Of a stretch of 64,000 bases of DNA, positions 1 through 8,509 are shown in pieces. The notes beneath the pieces are model-generated. The model saw nothing but the letters and a program-made list of their open reading frames with translations. It did no database searches and was not told the DNA's origin. The position numbers and the translations under genes are program-made. Every line of letters begins with the position of its first letter. Position 1 is the first letter of the stretch. The stretch comes from Clostridium beijerinckii HUN142. GTDB taxonomy: Bacteria; Bacillota; Clostridia; Clostridiales; Clostridiaceae. The stretch covers positions 1-64,000 of the forward strand of contig NZ_JHXK01000019.1 of assembly GCF_000621745.1 (NCBI RefSeq), in the 5' to 3' direction.

Positions 1-178
1 TAGCTAAGTCGGGAAGGGATAAACGCTGAAAGCATCTAAGTGTGAAGCCCACCTCAAGATGAGATTTCCCATAGCATAAGCTAGTAAGACCCCTTGAAGA
101 CTACAAGGTTGATAGGTCAGAGGTGTAAGTATGGTAACATATTTAGCTGACTGATACTAATAGGTCGAGGGCTTGACC
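1..178 (+). rRNA. 23S ribosomal RNA, 3' end (partial)
   Basis: The stretch has the conserved 3' end of clostridial 23S rRNA, including the GCTGAAAGCATCTAAG block near 27-42 and the terminal GGTCGAGGGCTTGACC near 163-178. The rest of the gene lies before the window. It is followed by a spacer of about 76 bases and then 5S rRNA, the normal order. The exact 3' end is estimated from where homology-like sequence stops. Confidence 0.95.
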
Positions 179-254
179 AATATAGTCAAGTTGTAAATAC
201 ATTAAAAAAACTGTGTGCAATTTTCAAGGAATATAATCTTTGAAATTGAATAGA

Positions 255-371
255 TCTCGTGATGATGGCATAGAGGTAACACTCCTTCCCATTCCGAACA
301 GGAAAGTTAAGGTCTATAGCGCCGATGGTACTGCATGGGAGACTGTGTGGCAGAGTAGGACGTTGCGAGGT
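255..371 (+). rRNA. 5S ribosomal RNA
   Basis: About 117 bases with the 5S hallmarks: TAGAGGTAACACTCCTTCCC, CCGAACAGG and AAGTTAAG blocks, the GCGCCGATGGTACTGC arm and the GTGGGAGAC-type 3' arm (here CATGGGAGACTGTG). The two ends (TCTCGTGATG and CGTTGCGAGG) pair as helix I. The boundaries are good to a few bases. Confidence 0.95.
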
Positions 372-377
372 AAGCAC

Positions 378-410
378 AAAAGATAGTTGTAATGACTATC
401 TTTTTTATTT
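378..410 (+). terminator. rRNA operon terminator
   Basis: Hairpin AAAGATAGT / ACTATCTTT with a short loop (TGTAATG), followed directly by a T-rich run, just after the 5S gene. This is a standard intrinsic terminator closing the rRNA operon. Confidence 0.85.
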
Positions 411-482
411 TGATTAAATAGTAGTGATAAGTTAAATATACTTTCAATAAACATAATTAACTTATTATCAGTAGGAGAAGTT

Positions 483-1259
483 ATGTATTCATATAATACA
501 ATGTTGCTTATAATATGCCCATTAGTGTTTTGTGCTGGTTTTGTGGATGCTGTTGCAGGTGGAGGAGGAATAATATCTTTGCCGGCATATATTTTTGCTG
601 GAATCCCTATACATATAGCGTATGGAACTAACAAATTTGCAAATGGTATTGGGACATTTGCAGCATCTATAAAGTTTTTAAGTAGTGGTAATATAAAAAT
701 TAAGCCAGCACTAATTTCAGCCATAGGTGCGATTATAGGATCATGGTTTGGAACTCAATTAGTATTGCTATTAGATGAAAAGTACCTGCAATACTGTCTT
801 ATTATTATTTTGCCAATAGTTGCAGTTTTTCTTTTGTTTAATAGAAAAATTGGGGGAGAAAATAATGAAAAGAAAGTGGAATATAAAAGGATTTATTTAG
901 TGGCAGGAGTAATAGGTTTAGTAATAGGAGCTTATGATGGATTTTTTGGCCCTGGAACGGGAACATTTTTAGTTTTAGCTTTTACATCTTTTTTAGGATT
1001 CAATCTTATAACCGCGTCAGGGAATGCTAAGATAGTAAATTTGGCATCTAATTTTGCAGCATTAATAGCTTATATATTAAATGGCAAAGTTTTATTTATT
1101 ATAGGTGTACCAGCAGCTATATGTGCGAGTTTGGGAAATTATTTAGGAGCACATTTTGCAATTAAAAGTGGAGCGAAGATTATAAAACCAATAATAATAT
1201 TAGTAATAGTTTTGTTATTCGGCAAAGTGATAGATGCTATTTTATTTACAAGTAGTTGA
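483..1259 (+). CDS. TSUP-family (TauE/SafE-like) membrane transporter
   Basis: This 258-residue integral membrane protein has about eight hydrophobic segments in two halves. The N-terminal half carries GFVDAVAGGGG (about residues 19-29) and the second half carries the repeat motif GAYDGFFGPGTGTF (about 156-169). Both glycine-rich signatures are typical of the TSUP family, whose members move sulfite, sulfonates, other sulfur compounds or small carboxylates. The substrate cannot be read from sequence. It is preceded by AGGAG just upstream of the ATG, stands alone after the rRNA terminator, and is followed by a lysine riboswitch on the same strand, so it is probably monocistronic. Confidence 0.85.
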   Translation: MYSYNTMLLIICPLVFCAGFVDAVAGGGGIISLPAYIFAGIPIHIAYGTNKFANGIGTFAASIKFLSSGNIKIKPALISAIGAIIGSWFGTQLVLLLDEKYLQYCLIIILPIVAVFLLFNRKIGGENNEKKVEYKRIYLVAGVIGLVIGAYDGFFGPGTGTFLVLAFTSFLGFNLITASGNAKIVNLASNFAALIAYILNGKVLFIIGVPAAICASLGNYLGAHFAIKSGAKIIKPIIILVIVLLFGKVIDAILFTSS

Positions 1260-1296
1260 TTAAATGATATAATTTTAATAATGTAATAACGAAAAC

Positions 1297-1457
1297 CTAA
1301 GGTAGAGGTGCTATTAATAAAGAGTATTTATTATGAGTTGGCAAACATTGATTAATAAAGAAAGGTATTATGGCCGAAGATTTAGATTATGCAAAAATTT
1401 ATTTCTGGGTATGCATAAAATATATGTATAACTGTCACGAAAGTGGAGAGCTACAAG
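1297..1457 (+). promoter_or_regulatory. Lysine riboswitch (L-box) aptamer
   Basis: Conserved L-box core elements occur in order: GGTAGAGGTGC (1301-1311), GCCGAAG (about 1373-1379), CTGGGT (about 1405-1410), and TGTCAC...GTGGAGAGCTAC closing the P1/P2 region (about 1433-1454). It lies directly upstream of dapA and is followed by a terminator hairpin. Lysine binding would therefore be expected to promote termination and lower dapA expression. Confidence 0.9.
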
Positions 1458-1541
1458 GATTTGGTGAGGCTATAGATAATAATGTTATAGTTATAATATT
1501 ATTGTGTTTTGGTTTTGTACAAGTTTTGTGCGGTTAACTCT

Positions 1542-1575
1542 ACCCGTTGGTATAATTTACTAACGGGTTTTCTTA
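1542..1575 (+). terminator. Riboswitch expression-platform terminator
   Basis: Bases 1542-1552 (ACCCGTTGGTA) pair with 1558-1568 (TACTAACGGGT) as an 11-bp stem (one G-U) with a five-base loop, followed by TTTTCTT. It lies between the L-box aptamer and the dapA start, as expected for transcription attenuation. Confidence 0.88.
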
Positions 1576-1607
1576 TTTAATAAAATAAATTTGAGGAGTT
1601 GGACAAA

Positions 1608-2477
1608 TTGGCGAAAATTGAAGGCGTTCTAGTACCATTATTAACACCGTTTAAAGATGGAAAGGTTGATTTCATATCTTACGAAAGAATGATTAATCAC
1701 TATGTAGAAGAAGGGATAAATGGAATTATACCGCTTGCAACCACAGGGGAATCACCTACAATCCTAGAACATGAATATGAAGAAATATTAACAAAAACTA
1801 TTGAATATACTAAAAATAGAGTTCCAATATATGCAGGATTAGGTGGAAATAATACAAGTGAAGTAATTAAGAAACTAAAATTAGTAGAAAAGTATAAAGT
1901 GGATGGGATATTATCTGTTACACCATATTATTCGAGACCAGATCAAAGGGGGATTTATGAACATTTTAAAAGTATATCAGAATCAACTGATTTGGATATA
2001 GTGCTCTATAATATACCATATAGAACTGGAGCGAATATTGAAAATGAAACTGTGCATGTATTAGCTCAATTAAAAAACATAATAGGAATAAAAGATTGCT
2101 GTGGATGCATGAAACAGACAACCGAGTTATTAATGAATCATCCAAAAGATTTTTCAATCTTAACAGGTGAGGATGCATATTTCTATACAACACTTATGCT
2201 TGGAGGACAAGGAGGGATAATGGCATCAGCCCATTTAAATACTAAAGACTTTATTGAGGTATATAACTTGGCAAAGGCTAATGATCATCAAGCTGCACTA
2301 GAGAAATGGAGTTCTCTATATAAAATGATACCACTACTATTTTCAGAACCAAATCCAACACCTCTTAAATATAGCCTAAAGAAACTAGGGTTAATAGATT
2401 CTGATGAGGTTAGATTGCCGTTAATGAACATCACAAAAGGACTAGAAAGTAAGATAGATAAGATATTAGGTATTTAA
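1608..2477 (+). CDS. dapA: 4-hydroxy-tetrahydrodipicolinate synthase
   Basis: DapA condenses pyruvate with aspartate semialdehyde, the first committed step of lysine and diaminopimelate synthesis. The 289-residue protein has the family motifs: PLATTGE with T45/T46, Y134 in LYNIPYRTG, R139, and the Schiff-base lysine K162 in GIKD. The start is chosen at TTG 1608: GAGGAG at 1593-1598 lies 9 bases upstream, whereas the earlier in-frame TTG at 1599 abuts it. The upstream lysine riboswitch and terminator support both function and regulation. The gene appears monocistronic. Paralogues of this family (N-acetylneuraminate lyase and others) are less likely given the L-box. Confidence 0.93.
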   Translation: MAKIEGVLVPLLTPFKDGKVDFISYERMINHYVEEGINGIIPLATTGESPTILEHEYEEILTKTIEYTKNRVPIYAGLGGNNTSEVIKKLKLVEKYKVDGILSVTPYYSRPDQRGIYEHFKSISESTDLDIVLYNIPYRTGANIENETVHVLAQLKNIIGIKDCCGCMKQTTELLMNHPKDFSILTGEDAYFYTTLMLGGQGGIMASAHLNTKDFIEVYNLAKANDHQAALEKWSSLYKMIPLLFSEPNPTPLKYSLKKLGLIDSDEVRLPLMNITKGLESKIDKILGI

Positions 2478-2678
2478 CATGACTGAGAGAAAAAAACATA
2501 ATTATGTTACAGACAATTGTTAAAAGGATTGAATAAGTTGGCTTTAATAAAAAATCACTTTGTATTAATTTCTCTATAAATTCTTCTAGTAATGCAGTAA
2601 TGATAGGGGTTGTTTTGACTACTTTAAAATTTAGGAGTAAGATAGAGACTGACAAATTTAATAAGGAAGTGATTAGAA

Positions 2679-4334
2679 ATGATGCCTAAGTTCTTTTCTA
2701 TGATTAAGAACAAGGAAATTACTAGAGAGCAAGTTATGAAGGATATTATAGCTGGCGTTATTGTAGCTGTAATAGCATTACCGTTGTCAATAGCACTTGG
2801 AATATCATCGGGAGTATCTCCAGAGAAAGGGCTTACGACAGCAATATTTGCAGGATTTATTATTTCGCTCTTGGGTGGTAGTAAAGTTCAAATAGGTGGA
2901 CCTACAGCGGCGTTTGTCGTTATAATTTATTCCATTATTCAAGAGTATGGCGTAGGTGGGCTTGTTGTAGCGACAATAATGGCTGGAATTATATTAATAA
3001 TAATGGGGCTTTTAAAGTTTGGTTCATTGATTAAATATATACCTCAGACAATAACAATAGGCTTTACTGCAGGCATAGCAGTAACCTTAGTATCCACTGA
3101 AATTAAGGATTTTTTAGCGCTGCAAATTGAAAATGTTCCAGCGGAGTTTTTTGCAAAATGGAAAAGTTATGTTACTAACATAGGAACGTTAAATATATGG
3201 TCGCTAATAATAGGTATAAGCTGTATTTTTATAATGATATTTTGGCCTAAAGTTAGCAAGACAATACCGGGATCAATGATTGCGTTAATTGCTGCCACTA
3301 TTTTTGTAAAAATATTTAATATACCAGTAGAGACTATAGGAAGCAGATTTCAAGAGATATCATCAACATTACCAATGCCTATGTTTCCTAAGATAAATAT
3401 AGATGTAATAAATAAATTATTTGTTCCATCTATAACTATTGCTATACTGGCAGCATTAGAATCACTATTATCAGCAACAGTAGCAGATGGAATGATATTA
3501 GATAAACATGATTCAAATATGGAACTTATAGCTCAAGGTTTAGCCAATATTATATGTGGAATATTTGGCGGAATACCTGCTACAGGTGCGATTGCAAGAA
3601 CAGCTGCTAATGTAAAATCAAATGGAAGAAGTCCAATATCAGGGATGGTACACGCTGTAACATTGTTAGCTACCATGTTAATTTTAATGCCACTTGCAAG
3701 GATGATACCAATGTCTGTACTTTCAGCAATCTTGATAATAGTTGCTTATAATATGAGTCAGTGGAAGGTATTTAAAGCCTTATTAAAGGCACCTAAAAGT
3801 GATATTATTGTATTATTACTTACATTTACATGTACAGTTATATTTGACTTAGTTATAGCAATAGGAATTGGAATGATTATGACAATGTTTTTATTTATGA
3901 AGAGAGTATCTGATACTACTCAAATCAGAGATTTGGTAGAGGAGAAGGTTTTTGATAAAGATACAAATACTGTATTAGAAAAAGCAGATGGAAGGATACG
4001 CGTATATCAAGTAAATGGTCCAATGTTCTTTGGGGTAGTCCAAGAGTTTTTTGATAAAATGAAGGAAATTGAATCTTCAGTGGGCGTTGTAATATTAGAT
4101 ATGAGACATACTCACGCAATAGATGCGTCTGCGATAGATGCATTAACTAGATTACTTAAACATTGTAATGAGTCGAATATAAAACTTTGCTTAACACATG
4201 TGCAAAATCAACCTATGAAAGTATTAGATAAGATGGGGTTTGCAGTTAAAATTGGGGTAAGTCATATATACGAAACTAAAACAGAAGCAATAGAGAAAGC
4301 TTATGATTACGTAAAGGAATTAGAAGCATCCTAG
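2679..4334 (+). CDS. SulP-family anion transporter with STAS domain
   Basis: 551 residues. The first ~420 hold about 10-12 membrane segments with the SulP signature region (IAGVIVAVIALPLSIALGIS near 22-41, GPTAAFVV near 75-82). The C-terminal ~110 residues form a soluble STAS domain with VVILDMRHTHAIDASAIDAL, as in anti-sigma-antagonist folds. SulP proteins move sulfate, bicarbonate or other anions; the ion is not determinable here. Two adjacent ATGs (2679 and 2682) share an AGGAAG site. No cysteine-synthesis or carbonic anhydrase neighbour gives a hint of substrate. Confidence 0.88.
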   Translation: MMPKFFSMIKNKEITREQVMKDIIAGVIVAVIALPLSIALGISSGVSPEKGLTTAIFAGFIISLLGGSKVQIGGPTAAFVVIIYSIIQEYGVGGLVVATIMAGIILIIMGLLKFGSLIKYIPQTITIGFTAGIAVTLVSTEIKDFLALQIENVPAEFFAKWKSYVTNIGTLNIWSLIIGISCIFIMIFWPKVSKTIPGSMIALIAATIFVKIFNIPVETIGSRFQEISSTLPMPMFPKINIDVINKLFVPSITIAILAALESLLSATVADGMILDKHDSNMELIAQGLANIICGIFGGIPATGAIARTAANVKSNGRSPISGMVHAVTLLATMLILMPLARMIPMSVLSAILIIVAYNMSQWKVFKALLKAPKSDIIVLLLTFTCTVIFDLVIAIGIGMIMTMFLFMKRVSDTTQIRDLVEEKVFDKDTNTVLEKADGRIRVYQVNGPMFFGVVQEFFDKMKEIESSVGVVILDMRHTHAIDASAIDALTRLLKHCNESNIKLCLTHVQNQPMKVLDKMGFAVKIGVSHIYETKTEAIEKAYDYVKELEAS

Positions 4335-4497
4335 TTACATATTTCCAAGGAAATGGTAAAAAAATATTATTTAGATCTTGTTGTAAATTTGAATATTTTA
4401 CTTAAAAGGAATTGGACTTATAAAAAACTTTTGTTTAAGAATAATTTTATTTAATTTTGATTATAAGCAATAAGCTAAATAAATAAAGAGGTAAGGC

Positions 4498-5457
4498 ATG
4501 GAATATAGATGGGAAAGGACATTTCCATTTTTGGAAGTTGGTAGTGAAACAATTAAAAAGTTATTTAAAGGTATATTGAAAGAAAATGATATTAGTAATA
4601 TTATACCAATAGACTCTGGGTGCAGGACGACAAACTATATTGTTGAAGCCAATAATCTAGAAAAAAAGTACATATTAAAAGTATTTTTTATAAAGGGGCA
4701 GGATTATAAGAAAGAAATTAAGTTATTAAATCTTTTAAGGAATTCTAAGTTTATACCTGTACCAGAAGTATATAGAGTAAGTGAACATAAAGATATTGGA
4801 AATAGAGAATATGCGATTTATGAATACATTGAAGGACAAACTATAGGGCAGGCTATAAGAGAAGGTTATAGTTTGGAGGAGAATTTTGTTAAAGACGTCG
4901 CAAGGGCTTTAGCAAAAATACATAGTCATAAGTTTTCTAAGGTTGGGGCTTTAGATGAATGTTTGTATATAAGAGAAGAATTCCCACCGCTTGTTTCATG
5001 GTATGAAAACTTCATGGGAGATATAGCTAATAAGCGTTTAGGAAAAACCGTTGTAAATGACATTAATCGTGTAGTTAGAAAGAATGAAAAAGCATTAAGA
5101 GATTTAGATAAAGATCCTAGACTTATTCATGGGGATTTTCAAGGTACTAATATAATAATAAGAAATAAAGTGCTAGCAGGTATATTAGATTGGGAGTTTG
5201 TAATGGCGGGACACCCTTTAGCGGATATAGGGCAGTTTTTTAGATATGAGGAATATTTTAATAGAAATTTAATTGAGACATTTGAATATGAGTACAATAA
5301 GTTTTCAGATTATAAGCTCACTCAAAATTGGTATAACATAAGTAAGCTAAGAGATCTTGTGAATTTAATTCAATTAATAGGGACAAATGAGGATATGCCA
5401 ATTAAGCATGAAAGTATAAAAAAAATAATAATTAACACATTAAATGTTTTTGATTAG
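4498..5457 (+). CDS. APH-family phosphotransferase (kinase-like)
   Basis: 319-residue soluble protein of the aminoglycoside/choline kinase-like family. The catalytic loop HGDFQGTN has H211, D213 and N218, and the metal-binding aspartate is D231 in ILDWEF. An N-terminal lobe carries a nucleotide-binding lysine region (YILKVFF) and the IYEYIEGQ hinge. Many genomic APH-like proteins phosphorylate small hydroxylated metabolites rather than drugs, and nothing nearby indicates resistance. The gene stands alone, starting after a GAGGTAAGG site. Confidence 0.75.
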   Translation: MEYRWERTFPFLEVGSETIKKLFKGILKENDISNIIPIDSGCRTTNYIVEANNLEKKYILKVFFIKGQDYKKEIKLLNLLRNSKFIPVPEVYRVSEHKDIGNREYAIYEYIEGQTIGQAIREGYSLEENFVKDVARALAKIHSHKFSKVGALDECLYIREEFPPLVSWYENFMGDIANKRLGKTVVNDINRVVRKNEKALRDLDKDPRLIHGDFQGTNIIIRNKVLAGILDWEFVMAGHPLADIGQFFRYEEYFNRNLIETFEYEYNKFSDYKLTQNWYNISKLRDLVNLIQLIGTNEDMPIKHESIKKIIINTLNVFD

Positions 5458-5493
5458 ATGTTAAACAAAATTAAATCTATTTTGAAAAAAATG

Positions 5494-5522
5494 TTGACAA
5501 TTTTATATCAAGATAATATACT
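5494..5522 (+). promoter_or_regulatory. Near-consensus sigma-A promoter for a short terminated transcript
   Basis: TTGACA (5494-5499), a 17-base spacer and TATACT (5517-5522). Transcription would start near 5529, only about 10 bases before a very stable terminator. The product is either an attenuated amtB leader or a free-standing RNA of about 60 bases. Confidence 0.75.
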
Positions 5523-5537
5523 ATCAATAAGAACAAT

Positions 5538-5590
5538 GGTGTTTGAGAAATATACTCGTAAGTATATTTCTCAAGCACCTTTTTTATTTA
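5538..5590 (+). terminator. 18-bp hairpin terminator upstream of amtB
   Basis: Bases 5538-5555 pair with 5562-5579 over 18 bp (one G-U), with the hexaloop TCGTAA, followed by TTTTTTATTT. It is very close to the promoter at 5494-5522. The remaining 160 bases up to amtB show no clear second promoter. Confidence 0.88.
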
Positions 5591-5750
5591 AAAAAATTAT
5601 AATTATAATTCGAAAAGACTATGAAATTGGTTTTTAGATAATGTGCGCAGTTATCTCTCTATTAACATTTATTTGAAAAGTTTTAAGTAATTTCAAGGTA
5701 TTGTCTAGCAATTTATATTTTAGACTTACTATATTTAAGGGGGATTTTTT

Positions 5751-6995
5751 ATGGAAATTAATTTTGGCGATAGCAGTTTTATATTGATTTGTTCAGCACT
5801 TGTACTTTTAATGACACCAGGACTTGCATTCTTTTATGGTGGAATGGTTCGTAGAAAAAATGTTTTAAATACGTTAATGTCTTCATTCTTTATTTGTGGA
5901 TTAGCATCTGTAATGTGGGTTTTGATAGGCTACTCACTAGCATTTGGAGATAATATTGGAGGAGTAATAGGAGGACTTAACTTTTTTGGATTTAATGGAG
6001 TAGGTGGAGATCCTTCATCGTATGCACCTACTATACCACATGAGCTTTTTGCAGCGTTTCAAATGATGTTTGCAATAATTACTCCAGCTCTTATAACTGG
6101 ATCTCTAGTGGGAAGAATGAGATTCTCAGCACTATTTATATTTATAGCATTGTGGTCAATTTTTGTATACTACCCACTAGCACATATGGTATGGGGCTCA
6201 GGTGGATTAATAAACTCTTTGGGAGCAGTTGATTTTGCTGGTGGAGATGTAGTTCATATAAGTTCAGGAGTTTCAGGACTTGTAGCCTGTATTGTATTAG
6301 GCAAAAGACGTGGCTATGGTATGATGTCATATAAACCGCACAATATTCCATTTGTAGTTCTTGGAGCAGCGTTACTTTGGTTTGGTTGGTTTGGATTTAA
6401 TGCAGGTAGTGCATTGAATGCTGGTCCACTTGCAGTTCATGCTTTCATGACAACAAATACTGCAGCAGCTTCAGCATTACTTTCATGGATGCTAATTGAA
6501 AAAATAAAACATGGAAAGCCAACAATACTCGGAGCTGCAACAGGAGCTGTTGTAGGATTAGTTGCAATAACACCGGCGGCTGGATTTGTTCCTCTTTGGA
6601 GTTCAATTATAATAGGAGCCATAGTATCTCCAATATGCTTCTTCTTCATGACTGCAGTTAAATCTAAATTCGGATATGATGATGCATTAGATGCCTTTGG
6701 ATGTCACGGAATTGGAGGAGTCTGGGGAGGTATTGCAACAGGATTATTTGGACAAACAGCAATAAACTCTGTAGCGCAATGGAATGGTCTTTTCTTTGGA
6801 GATATTAAACTTTTAATAGCTCAAATAGAAGGTATAGCAATAACAATAGTTTTTGCAGCGGTTATGACATTTATTATCTTGAAAGTCATGAAGTTATTTA
6901 TGACTATTAGGGTTGAAAGTGCAGAAGAAGCTGATGGTCTTGATGTGGCTGAACATGGTGAAACCGCATATCCAGCGTTTACTGGACTAGACTAA
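5751..6995 (+). CDS. amtB: Ammonium transporter (Amt/MEP/Rh family)
   Basis: 414-residue channel with 11 predicted membrane helices. It carries the family features TPGLAFFYGGMVRRKN near the N-terminus, the first pore histidine in AVHAFMTTNTAAA, the second in DAFGCHGIGGVWGG, and the region GFNAGSALNAG. It conducts ammonia/ammonium across the cytoplasmic membrane. There is no cleavable signal peptide. The start follows an AAGGGGGA site. A PII gene begins 150 bases downstream, the usual amtB-glnK pairing in which PII blocks the channel when nitrogen is plentiful. The strong short-transcript promoter/terminator upstream suggests attenuation control. Confidence 0.95.
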   Translation: MEINFGDSSFILICSALVLLMTPGLAFFYGGMVRRKNVLNTLMSSFFICGLASVMWVLIGYSLAFGDNIGGVIGGLNFFGFNGVGGDPSSYAPTIPHELFAAFQMMFAIITPALITGSLVGRMRFSALFIFIALWSIFVYYPLAHMVWGSGGLINSLGAVDFAGGDVVHISSGVSGLVACIVLGKRRGYGMMSYKPHNIPFVVLGAALLWFGWFGFNAGSALNAGPLAVHAFMTTNTAAASALLSWMLIEKIKHGKPTILGAATGAVVGLVAITPAAGFVPLWSSIIIGAIVSPICFFFMTAVKSKFGYDDALDAFGCHGIGGVWGGIATGLFGQTAINSVAQWNGLFFGDIKLLIAQIEGIAITIVFAAVMTFIILKVMKLFMTIRVESAEEADGLDVAEHGETAYPAFTGLD

Positions 6996-7145
6996 ATATT
7001 AATATATCCAGGAAACTTTATAGTATTGTGTAATGTATGTATTGCAATAAAGTATTTGCATAAAAATTAGTAGTATAATTTTTAGATATATATTGTTAAA
7101 ATAATATTATATACATTATATAGATGATTAGGGAGGAAGTATATT

Positions 7146-7484
7146 ATGAAAAGAGTAGAAGCTATTGTAAGACCTTCAAAGCTTGAAGAGGTTAAAGAAG
7201 CATTAAAAAATAAAAATATAAATGGTGTTACTATAAGTCAAGTCATGGGATGCGGACAACAACGTGGCTGGAAGGAATATCATAGGGGGACTGAAATAAC
7301 AACTAATGTATTACCAAAGATAGAAGTTAAAATAGTTGTAGAAGATGATAAAGTAGAAGATGTAATTGAACTTATTACTTCAATTGCTAGAACTGGTGAA
7401 GTTGGAGACGGAAAGATATTTATAATTGATATTGAAGATGCTATAAGAATTAGAACAGGTGAGAGAGGTAATGCAGCTTTATAG
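7146..7484 (+). CDS. glnK: PII nitrogen regulatory protein (GlnB/GlnK type)
   Basis: 112 residues matching PII: N-terminal MKRVEAIVRP, a T-loop region around residues 37-55, and the C-terminal signature TGEVGDGKIFI...IRIRTGERG that binds ATP and 2-oxoglutarate. It sits in the amtB operon, so its main partner is probably AmtB. Position 51, tyrosine in uridylylated enterobacterial PII, is isoleucine here (HRGTEITTN), so classical Tyr51 uridylylation is excluded. A strong terminator follows at about 7552. Adjacent ATG and GGGAGGAAG site support the start. Confidence 0.92.
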   Translation: MKRVEAIVRPSKLEEVKEALKNKNINGVTISQVMGCGQQRGWKEYHRGTEITTNVLPKIEVKIVVEDDKVEDVIELITSIARTGEVGDGKIFIIDIEDAIRIRTGERGNAAL

Positions 7485-7551
7485 AAATAAGCCGCTCATC
7501 TATCAATAGAGAACCTAATTAATAGCAGGTAGTAAGAATAAAATATATATA

Positions 7552-7597
7552 AAATAGTAGGTTGATCTGTTTTGTTATAGATCTACCTACTATTTTT
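7552..7597 (+). terminator. amtB-glnK operon terminator
   Basis: Near-perfect hairpin: AATAGTAGGT and GATCT pair with AGATC and ACCTACTATT, followed by TTTTTATAT. It lies 68 bases after glnK. Confidence 0.88.
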
Positions 7598-7749
7598 ATA
7601 TATAAATGATGTATTAGTAATGATGTATTAGTATAGAAATCAACTTTTAAGAGCTTTTTAGTTTAATAATTTTAATATTAGATATACTAATATTGCTGAA
7701 TTAAAATAAAATTATAGATACAGTAGAAAATGTTTAATAGGAGTATATT

Positions 7750-8382
7750 ATGAATGAGAAAGAAATTTTTTTAAATATTGAGGAGCATTTAATTAGAGAT
7801 GATAAACCCTCTATTTATTTAGAGGATGCCCTAAAAAATCATAATCTTGATAATTATCCATTTTCAATGATAAAGGATTTACAAGATGTTGATCAGAATC
7901 CAAAGTTTCATCCGGAAGGAAATGTCTTTATACATACAATGATGGTTATTGATCAAGGAGCAGTAAATAGGGAGCGAAGTAAAGATAAAAGAGTATTTAT
8001 GTGGGCACTTCTATTACATGATATAGGCAAAAAACCTACTACTAAATTAAGAAAAGGAAGACTAACATCTTATAACCACGATAGTGTAGGAGCTGAAATG
8101 ACTAGAGAATTTCTTACTTATTTTAATATGGAAGAAAACTTTATAAATGAAGTAAGAGGGCTTGTAAGGTGGCATATGCAAAGTTTATTTGTAACTAAAG
8201 ACATGAAATTTCAAAACATAGGAGATATGCTAAGGGATGTAGATATAAATGAGATTTTCTTGGTTTCGCTTTCAGATAGATTAGGCAGAGGTAATTTAGA
8301 TCATATGGAAATCAATAAGACAAAAGAGGAAGTAAGAAAGTTTAAAGAAAAGATAACTGATTATAAAAGAAAAAATAAATAA
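7750..8382 (+). CDS. HD-domain phosphohydrolase
   Basis: 210-residue soluble protein with an HD domain: a His in FIHTMMVID, H90-D91 in LLHDIGK, H110 in NHDSVGAEM and a later RWHMQS histidine. These form the metal-binding pattern of HD phosphohydrolases, close to the HD domain of CCA-adding enzymes. The substrate (cyclic nucleotides, nucleotides or RNA ends) cannot be assigned. The start has GGAGTATATT just upstream. The gene converges on the degraded PTS operon and shares a bidirectional hairpin with it. Confidence 0.8.
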   Translation: MNEKEIFLNIEEHLIRDDKPSIYLEDALKNHNLDNYPFSMIKDLQDVDQNPKFHPEGNVFIHTMMVIDQGAVNRERSKDKRVFMWALLLHDIGKKPTTKLRKGRLTSYNHDSVGAEMTREFLTYFNMEENFINEVRGLVRWHMQSLFVTKDMKFQNIGDMLRDVDINEIFLVSLSDRLGRGNLDHMEINKTKEEVRKFKEKITDYKRKNK

Positions 8383-8398
8383 TTATTTTAAGGTGAAA

Positions 8399-8437
8399 AA
8401 GAGACTATCCTGAAATGGTTCAGAATAGATAGTCTCT
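8399..8437. terminator. Bidirectional hairpin between HD gene and PTS remnant
   Basis: GAGACTATC (8401-8409) pairs with GATAGTCTC (8428-8436), extended by CTGAA/TTCAG. On the minus strand it is followed by TTTTT; on the plus strand by a weaker TTATATAT. One arm is built from the last codons of the IID remnant. Confidence 0.75.
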
Positions 8438-8491
8438 TATATATATGCTAGTTAAATCACTTTTTGTAAGCATTTTTAATTCTTTGCTCAT
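8420..8491 (-). pseudogene. Remnant of mannose-class PTS EIID (first 23 codons)
   Basis: A minus-strand reading frame starting ATG with AGAGG upstream encodes MSKELKMLTKSDLTSIYIR plus DYLF and then stops. This matches the conserved EIID N-terminus pattern (KLTxxDLxxxxxRxxLFQGSWNFERMQ), but the protein ends right after the LF, before the invariant QGSxNFERMQ. A functional EIID is about 270-300 residues, so this is a 5' stub, cut off next to the terminator hairpin. The identification rests on family memory, not on a search. Confidence 0.7.
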
Positions 8492-8509
8492 ATTATATTA
8501 CCTCTTATT

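Noticed and set aside
314-724. 136-residue minus-strand reading frame over 5S rRNA and the TSUP gene
   Set aside because: It overlaps the 5S gene and lies antisense to a well-supported membrane protein; a shadow frame.
4498-5457. Antibiotic resistance aminoglycoside phosphotransferase
   Set aside because: Only the general APH/kinase motifs are present; no resistance-gene neighbourhood or mobile element, and such genes are common housekeeping kinases.
8420-8491. 23-codon frame as an independent peptide pheromone or bacteriocin leader
   Set aside because: The match to the EIID N-terminus, its place after an EIIC tail, and the PTS operon context explain it better.
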